From NCBI GenBank assembly GCA_039720395.1, contig CM077834.1:4050607-4114606 (forward strand): a stretch of 64,000 nucleotides of DNA. Reading direction: 5' to 3'. Shown one piece after another: positions 56,501 to 64,000 of this stretch; the first letter of the stretch is position 1; each line of letters starts with the position of its first letter. The notes beneath the pieces were generated by a model. The model worked only from the letters and a program-made list of their open reading frames with translations, was not told the origin of the DNA and did not search any database. This DNA comes from Liquidambar formosana (taxonomy: Eukaryota > Streptophyta > Magnoliopsida > Saxifragales > Altingiaceae). The position numbers and the translations under genes are program-made.

Positions 56501-59233
56501 TAATGCGCGGGAAAAAGGAGAGGGGATTGGGGATTGTGTGAATAACGTGCCTTACGCAAAGTGCGGGTCCGGTTGTTGATTTTTCTACGCTCACAACGCT
56601 GTATTATATGCACACTGCACTACCGCAATGGTCCCTCGACAAAATCCAATGCCCACCTCTTCAGTTTTGCATTACTGGGAAAAGCAATTCGTGTTATTTA
56701 TTTATTTATTTATTTAATGAGACATTTGGACGTACAAGTTGACTAGTTGTTTGGACACAAGTGATATTATTGTTCACTTCATATCATATCGATTAATGCT
56801 TGAATAATTCAACTGTCAATAGAATTTTTAACATACTGGGTTTGATTGAGTTGGGTAATAGGCTGTATAAGCTTGATTTATAATCATGTTCTAGTAGTAT
56901 GATTCAATTTTTAGGGGACAGCCAAATGGATCCTAAGACTTTATTCCAATATAAAATATTCTCTTTAATACCAAAAGCAATAAAGCATCAATAAAATTTT
57001 GTAATAGTCCAATGTGCCATTTGTGCTCGCTCTATTATTAGCTTTCCTATATTCCATGCTCAATAGGTAGAGTTTGGGAAGTTGAAATTGGGAGTGGGTA
57101 GTGCCCGCGCAGCCTTGGTTACCATTGGCTTTCTCTTGTGCTTATTCGAGTCCCAAAAAATGTCGGACTGGGTATCAAATTAGATTGATTTCATTATATG
57201 TCCCTCATTGTAAATGAGAACATCATTTATCCAAGTGGTTCAATTAGATACCATTGGCAAGCATCACACAAGGAATTGAAAGTTTTAGATGCATATATGT
57301 GATGATCTTTCAATGGGGTGGGCTGCCTTATTCAAATACTTTATTAGGTGAAGAAGGTGCTCAAACCCTAATGGGTATAAGCTTCCCCACACTTCATACA
57401 TTAAGGGCACGTTTGGTACACGGAATGGATCGATGGGAATTAGGCATCCCGGATTCTCAAGAATTGGATGCCTGAATACATTTCCTCACCGCGTTTAACT
57501 GGGAATCTTTGCTGGAAATCAAATTTTTATGACCATTATATTCTAGTTTTTGGTTCAGTCCAATTATGTAAAGAATGGAATCGAATGATATAATTTTCCA
57601 AAAATACCCCTATCATACCCTGATACCAGTAGCTCGTGTCAGTGACAAAAACGTAAAGTTCCATCCATAGTGAAAAGATGCGTCAGTAATGTTGGTAGCA
57701 ACAATGCATTAGCGGGCCCTATCTTTAGCATTCTAGAATATTTTAGCCTGCAAGTCAGCAGGCAGCCGGGAGCATATGGAAGAGCGTAGGCCACCCATCT
57801 CTTGATGAAACCAATGAGCTGTTCCATGCATTCTGCCAGGGGACAACACTGACATTTACTATTGCAAAAAATGCGGTAAATTAAGGGCTGGTTTGTTTCG
57901 CGGGAATTGGAACAAATGAAATGAAATAAGATTTCAATGGTAAATCACTACGGTGAGAGTTAGCTAAAAGAAGAAGAGTGTATAAGAGGTGAGAAATGGA
58001 ATTATAAGCCTCCATCCCATTACCTCGGTTCTAACTCTCAATCTTTCATATGCTTTCTTCTCATTTCCTCTCTCATTGCAGCAACTCAATATTGAAATCT
58101 CATTTAATTTTGCTTGGCCAAATTTCTTTCAAAGAAATGAGACCTAAAGGGAGGCCACTCCACCCCGGTCAAGTCTCTCTTCCTCTAAGCAAAATGAAAA
58201 AGAAAGGGAGAAAATACTTTCTCGGCCAGGAGCTTCGGTTGTAGGCTTGGAGTATTGGGCGACAGATTAAGCCCAACAGTACAAAGTAGCACTCAATTAG
58301 GGCAAGCAATTTCAGAGGAGCCCATTTTCTGAACAGGATTGGATTTAAGGAAACCCAGTTTATTTGTAAAACCAAAAAACAGGTTCTCTGAGCCAACTAA
58401 GGCCGGGTCTGATTTGGGCTAGACTCTCCAACTTGATCAACTGGGTTATTGTCCTTATTTTTTATTTTTCCCTCTTTTAATGTTCGTTATAATTATTATT
58501 ATAATTTTTTATTCTTCATTTTTATTTTTTTCACATGCCCATGGTCTATAAATTGGATGGTGTTGATGGGTGGTTGTGCATTTTGCACACAGCCAAGGCA
58601 TCACAAGTTCACAACCATCGCATAGCTGTATTTTTTTCAGCCATAAATATGAATAAGGTCACTGGCTCACCGGTCACTCTCTGTCAATTAATGGAAAAAG
58701 ATAAAAATCCAGTGAGTGGCTGATTCCACTGGTCCACCTCCAAAGTTCTATACCATAAATCTTCCATGTCAATATTTAGGGTTTTCAAAGAGCTAGCTGC
58801 TCATGAGACAAGGAGCACTTTGTTTGCGCAATTAGCTACTTTTGCAAGGTCCAGGAATTAGGATTTGGCTGGCCCAAAAGCCAATTTAGTTTAAAATTGG
58901 CATGGGTTGTGTCTTCGATCATTTCCGTCGGGCTGAACTCGAGATGGCCCTGACTAATCGTGAAGCCCAGTTTAACCAATTCAGTTCTTTTTTATTATAT
59001 ATATATTTATTTTTATTTTTTTTCTTTTTTGTCAAACTTGGGTATCTCTAGTCAATATATTTTTCACTTGAAGGGGCCAAACTAATAGTACCAAAACAAA
59101 ATTTATAAAAATTATCAATAATAATATATTTTTCTTAATAATTTTTCTTGTTCATTTTCTCTTCCCTCTAAATAAGTGCTGAATAAAGTAGATCTATCTA
59201 GCAATAACAAATTGTTTTGAGTGGTTTATAAAA

Positions 59234-59653
59234 GAGGCAGGCTATTGCCATCACAAAATTTCTTAAGCACCTCTCACTTGTTTTAAACTTTCAAGGTTTT
59301 ATGAAGAATATAAAAGGTTTTCAAGAAAACTAGTCACTTTGTGTACTAGAAAACATTATTTTGAACAACTTTGTAGAAAAAAATTTTCTTCAAAATTTGT
59401 CATTTAAGTTGACTTTTTGGTATTTACAATTTTTGTTTCATGTTTATAGAATTTTTCGTGAAAAATGATCAAAAAGTCTACTTAAATGACAGATTTTGAG
59501 AAAAAATTCTTCTACAAAATCATTTAAAATGTTGTGTTTTAGTGAACAACGAGATAAGTTTTCGTGAAAACTTTGTATATTTTTCATAAAACCTTCAAAA
59601 GTTTAAAATAAGTGGGGAGTGCTTAGAAAATTTTGTGGTCGCAATAGCCACCC
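59234..59653. mobile_element. 400-bp hairpin MITE family, copy 6
   Basis: The ends GAGGCAGGCTATTGCCATCA and, reverse-complemented, GGGGTGGCTATTGCGACC bound arms with ATTTTGAACAACTTTGTAG and its partly diverged complement. About 420 bp. Confidence 0.75.
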
Positions 59654-61492
59654 CATTTGTAAAGATATTTTTGAGGTAAAACAATCTTACTTTTAAATAA
59701 AATTCCCATATTCTACTATATCTCATTTGGTCAAAAATTGAACAAAGGATTGAATGAATTGTAAAAAATAGAAAGGTAGTTGAGGAACCAAGTGTAACAT
59801 TGAAGGGACCAATATTAATATCAAGAACTATGAGAGACTAAGTGTAAAATTTTTGAAAAAAAACATTGGAGGGGCCATGGCCCCCCATTGCCCTAAGGTG
59901 GCTTCACCTTGCTTTGGTGTATTAAGATTTGAGTTCAGACTAATTTCACGCAATGCATACACCACCTTGTAATGAGAAATTTGAAATTTAAAATTTATTT
60001 GGCATAGGTATGGTTCATGAGTGAAGAGTTTTTCAGAAAAACATCTCGAGTGAATCGAAAGAAAAGAACTAGAGAAAATTTTACAACCAAGAAAAGCACT
60101 GCAACTGAATAAGAGAGATTCAGGCTCGGGAAGAGAGCCCAATAAAGCGGCCTAACCCACTTGGTTTGAATGGGGCCTTAGTTTTATTATTATTATTATT
60201 TTTTTTTTTAAAGCTAAGAGGAACAGATGGGGGCCATGGGGCCTCATTTCTATATAGAGGTCCCTTGGAGTCTGACAGGCCTAGTTAATCTTGTTTGAAT
60301 GACATGGGATTCCTCATTTTTGCTTTTCATTTTTTGGGTGCCAAAGGTGGGCATCCTAAGTTAATTCTCACAAGATTTGGATCTAAGATTAGCCTCAGGT
60401 GATGCATAATTCACCTGTAAACTTGTATATCATATAGTTAAGGGGTGAAGATTCAGATATGGGAATCCATAGTTTGGTCTTTTGTTTTTGGCTCCTTAAA
60501 CTTTGTCCCTGCCAATAGCTTTGTAACCATACCTTGTGGCATTTCTTCCCTTGCTTCAAACAGTTTCAAGTTTGAGTCTTGAGCTCTTTGGTAGAAATGT
60601 AGAATTAATTATGGATGAGGAATTCTATCCTATGTAATAAACAAATATATGGATTGTTTATCCCTTACAAAAATGAATTTTTTTTTTTGATAAGTTAACT
60701 CACGACTGTGTTCCTATGGTTCATTTATCGTACAAATTTTCTGTTCATGTGTTAATGCAATTGACAGGAACTGTAAGCTTGTTAAATAACTTAAATGAGA
60801 CCGAAGCTTTCACAAGATGGCTTGGTTTCCAGTCAAACAACAGGTAGTCCATATCATTGGACCAGTCACCCAGACTTAGGCTACATTTGGCTATCAAACA
60901 ACTTGGTATTTTAGGATGTGTTTAAATTTGAGTGAAGTATATTCCCAATAAAGGAAAAGAATTGGTGATGGGTTTACATATTTCCTCCTATAACCAAACC
61001 CAAAGAGTGAGAAGAAAAATAACTTTATTTATTTATTTATCTTTTCATTTTCTTTTCCCATTAATCAAATGGAGTCTTAAGAAATCTTTTCCCACAAAGA
61101 TTAATTGTATATATCATTTTCGAAGCTGGACGGTTGGCCGGCTAAAGCATAACCTAACCATGCACCCATAAGCAATTCACTAAAAAAAAAAACAGAGGAA
61201 GAAATAAACAAACATATACGTATGTTTGTATATATATATACCCAACGATAGGATAGACAAAAATCGTAAAAAATGGAACTAATACGCATAAACAAAGACA
61301 AGTAGGGACTTAATTACAAACAAAATGGTCAGGTGGCAGACAGCAACCCACACCTACTCTATAAGAATAAATACTATAAAAAAAAAAAAAATGCTCCTAA
61401 AACACCCATTAGCTACAAGTAAAAAGGTTTAGCTAACAACCCCACCAAATCTGCACCTGAGACTTGACCAAACGAGCCCCTATCAGTCCCAC
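59654..61492. other. Intergenic region left of the glucanase gene
   Basis: No gene recognised. At 59860-59915 a GGGGCCATGGCCCC palindrome followed by AAGGTGGCTTCACC resembles the right end of the repeat family at 48117 and 62106. The last few hundred bp should be the glucanase 3' UTR. Confidence 0.45.
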
Positions 61493-64000
61493 TCAGTACC
61501 CTGTGGGCAAAGCACATGTCCCAAATTCTGCAAAAAGAAACAGCCTTCATTTAGCCCAAAGTAGGGGAGAAAAAATTGCACAAAGAAGACTATGAAGTAT
61601 GAACAACAAATGATCAACCATAACCCACATATATGATTTAAACTGTTCATGAAAAGAGAAATTACATGTACACCTTGGAAATTGTCACTAAAGTTATTGC
61701 GGGCCGAAATCTTGTTTGTTTTACATTGACAATAGGGCCAAAATCTGTCAGCAGAATTTTTTTTCAAATGCTTGAATAATCATATTGTCTCATAGCCCCC
61801 ATTGTTGTTGTCCAAATTTGAAATTTGTGGCTGTTGTTGTTGAAAAATATAAGAGACCTCATTCTCTCATGGATGGGAAGAAGAGAAAGTTATTCTAGCA
61901 GGTCACTTCTGCCCCCTTGTCCTTCCCCACCATTCTTTGCATTACATAGGCAATTCAATTAAGATCAGCATCTTATGGTTCCATTAACTAGATTAAGTTA
62001 AGAAAATAGTAAGTTCAATTATGATTTTGCCCTTCAATTCACATTCTTGTTTAAAATATTTATATATGCATATCTCTATTCAATGTAAATAAAACAATGA
62101 AATATCCAAGGACGAAACCAAGATTACAACATAGAAGGGGCCAAATTATGAACAAAAAAAAGATTCACTATCAATAATAAGAATTTTTGTTTGCGCCAAT
62201 TAAAAAGCTGATTCAAAATTTCATAACAACCATCTTTATTTTTAATTGTTATAAGACTCCAAATAAAAAATAATAAAATAATAAAAATTGGTCTTCTCGG
62301 CATAAAATGGAGCACCTAAAAAAAAAAAAAAAAGAAGGTGAAATTCTTTGCCCCTATTTTCTTGCCAAGAAAACAACATGAAATAAAAGAAAAAAAATGT
62401 CTTTTGTAGCAAATTGATTAAGCCAATTCAATTCAAAAATTTATTATTTTTCTATTAAAGCTTGGTTTTATGAGGGCTATTAAGTTATGTATATATATAT
62501 AAAACAAAAAAAAAAAAAAAAAATTCAAAAGGTTGGGGGGCCATGGCCCCTTGGCCTAACGCAGTTCCCTCATCGGAAATATCTATGTAAAAGCTTTACC
62601 TATGACAGATATCCAAACATTCGAGCATATGTTCATAAAAACACGATTCTAATATGTCAAATATGTATATGCATGTTCAAATGTTCGTTTTTGCAGGACT
62701 CTAATGCAAATATTTAGCATCATAAGAATTCAAGACAATAAAATATACGATTAGAAGAAAATTAGGAGAAGGGATAGAATACTCACTAGGTTCCTGCGTG
62801 ACCACGTACGCCGCACCACCAAAATCGCACGTTCCAGCCCCACGTCCCTTCTTTTGATAATAGCTATTGAAAGCGTAAGAGGCATGGGCCGCAACCGTAT
62901 CAGGATCGTAACACGTGGCACCCTCCTGAATCGGACGGCAATCGGCACCTCCCTCCCCACAAGCATAATCAAGGCCAGCTTGCAACTTCTCTTCCCCAGC
63001 ATTCTCATTGGCCACGCACCAAGTCTGACCCACTGAGCTCGGGGTCACATCTCCGGTGGCCGGAACCTGAGTCTTGCTTCCGTTGATCGGCACTGACCGG
63101 TTATTATTCACACCCTGGAGTGTAAAATCCACATTATACACCTTCTGCTGATTAGGGTAAAAAAGCCCATAGTTCCTCTCCGATGTGGGCCCCGGCTTTT
63201 GGTTCTCATTGAACAGAGCAAATAAGTAGACGTCAAGTGTGTCATTGGGCCTTAAAGGGGTCCCACCACCGGTGAGGACCCGGTTCACCAGGTTCCCATT
63301 ATACGACGCCGCATTGGCTGCACCCGCACCAGTCTCGTCCTCATCACCCAATGAAGGCCACCCAGTTTCGGTCACCACCATCTTTATGTCGTTGTATTGA
63401 AGTGCAGACATGGCTGCAAAAACGGCGTCGATTTGGGCTTCCAGGAGGCTCATGTATTTCAAGTTATTACCCGAATCCACCACACCTGGGTTTTCCTTGA
63501 ACAGAGCGTAATCCAAGGAGATAACATCGGCATTGGCTTCGTAAGCGAAAAACGGGTATACGTTAACCATGAGGTAGGACCCGGTCTTACGGAGGAGACT
63601 CAACATGGGTTTGATTACGGGCTCTACCAATTCGGGTTTGAAAGATCCGGCTGAAGATGGGTATGAATTCTGGAGCGCACTAAGAGCAATCGCAGAAGAG
63701 ATTTTGATACTGGAGAGGTTGTACTTGAGGAGCGAGGCGTGGACGTTGGTCATAGCGGGTACGAGGTACTTGGTGACGTTATTCGGGTCGACGAAGACCT
63801 CGTTGCCGACGGAGATGGCTTGGATTTGGGTCGACGGGTAGTATTTGGAGATGTTGGCTTGGACCCAATTGTCCGTGAAGGATTGGTCGGCGGCGGCGGA
63901 GGAGAGGAGCTCGTTGGGCATGGCTACAACGACGGAGATGTCGGAATTGGCCAGTGCGGTGAGGACGGATGAGTCGGTGTCGTAGATTTTTACTCTGTTT
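61493..64000 (-). CDS. Glucan endo-1,3-beta-glucosidase (GH17) with X8/CBM43 domain, 5' end missing
   Basis: Two visible exons: from the window edge (64000) to 62787, and 61527-61493, joined through a 1259-bp GT-AG intron. 415 residues are visible; about 80-90 N-terminal residues, including the signal peptide, lie outside. The GH17 part starts at VKIYDTDSSVLTALANSDI and includes the acid/base site ISVGNEVF, the nucleophile site VVTETGWPS, and LFNENQKPGPTSERNYGLFYP. An X8 domain follows: WCVANENAGEEKLQAGLDYACG, then ADCRPIQEGATCYDPD, HASYAFNSYYQ, GTCDFGGAA, ending KFGTCALPTGY. X8 binds 1,3-beta-glucan, so the enzyme should act on callose in wall or plasmodesmata. The protein ends at the X8 fold with no hydrophobic tail, so it is probably secreted and not GPI-anchored. 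Reading through the donor at 62786 would add a spurious tail ending at 62701. Confidence 0.93.
62106..62575. mobile_element. Repeat element in the glucanase intron, copy 2
   Basis: The left end CCAAGGACGAAACCAAGATT matches the element at 48117. The right end has GGGGGGCCATGGCCCC then CTAACGCAGTTCCCTC. It lies within the intron of the glucanase gene. No coding capacity. Confidence 0.45.

Larger units (their letters stand above)
49740..59233. other. Nine-kilobase gene-poor region
   Basis: No gene could be supported. GA microsatellites lie at 50485-50544. A T-run of 27 is at 51779-51807. A SINE is at 50970-51150 and a MITE at 53108-53509. A GC-richer, possibly regulatory stretch (54400-54760), another GC-richer patch (56270-56600), an isolated 62-codon minus-strand frame (57639-57827) of unknown nature, and AT-rich DNA elsewhere. 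Confidence 0.5.

Noticed and set aside
62701..62786. Hydrophobic C-terminal tail of the glucanase (possible GPI signal)
   Set aside because: It is intron read-through after the GTGAGT donor at 62786; the spliced last exon completes the X8 domain and ends in PTGY.
1..64000. CRISPR arrays, rRNA, intact tRNA genes, known conserved miRNAs
   Set aside because: Scanned by eye; no spaced identical repeats, rRNA-like sequence, complete tRNA or familiar mature miRNA sequence was seen. A covariance-model search would be needed to be certain.

Overview
The window is nuclear DNA from a flowering plant, most likely a eudicot. It is AT-rich and full of small transposons, its genes have many GT-AG introns, and every recognisable protein is a plant family. 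Seven coding loci can be supported. From left to right they are: mitochondrial GrpE-like exons (minus, 0.98-8.3 kb, three copies); a three-exon GDSL esterase/lipase (plus, 13.65-15.72 kb); a SWIB/MDM2-domain protein (minus, 16.4-17.4 kb, possible 5' exon at 18.6-18.9 kb); a single-exon DUF761 protein (minus, 21.2-21.9 kb); an EHD1-type EH-domain dynamin-like ATPase with 16 exons (minus, 24.9-32.8 kb); a seven-helix DUF3537 / gustatory-receptor-like membrane protein with four exons (minus, 35.5-39.0 kb); a single-exon ERF transcription factor with a C-terminal EAR repression motif (minus, 44.4-45.1 kb); and a beta-1,3-glucanase with an X8/CBM43 domain that runs off the right edge (minus, 61.5 kb to the end).

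The left 10 kb is the most rearranged part. A 5' segment of a GrpE gene (promoter, a 48-codon targeting exon, start of intron 1) is duplicated in tandem. The copy at 1.1 kb has an intact first exon and exits left. The copy at 5.9-7.4 kb keeps exons 1 and 2 but loses the GrpE head. A third copy at 7.9-8.3 kb is a frameshifted exon 2. Next to it is a triple nest of transposons, each level with its own target-site duplication: a tRNA-derived SINE is split by a PIF/Harbinger-like element, which is split by a 677-bp hAT element. Removing the hAT element makes one 144-codon reading frame continuous inside the Harbinger-like element.

The remaining intergenic DNA holds several MITE families. The most striking is a family of about 400-bp near-perfect hairpins with six copies, one of which keeps an exact 9-bp target duplication. 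Others are a 211-bp Mutator-type MITE (three copies), a Stowaway-like element, Harbinger-like elements, a second hAT element inside intron 1 of the DUF3537 gene, several tRNA-derived SINEs, and a tandem-repeat block of about 107-124 bp per unit directly upstream of the ERF start codon. From about 46 to 61 kb no gene was found.

The genes do not form a pathway. They are an ordinary plant neighbourhood of housekeeping, cell-wall, membrane-traffic and transcription genes. I found no clearly new multi-gene system. The best leads are the GrpE tandem array, the nested insertion, the hairpin MITE family, the ERF upstream repeat and the plant relative of insect chemoreceptors.
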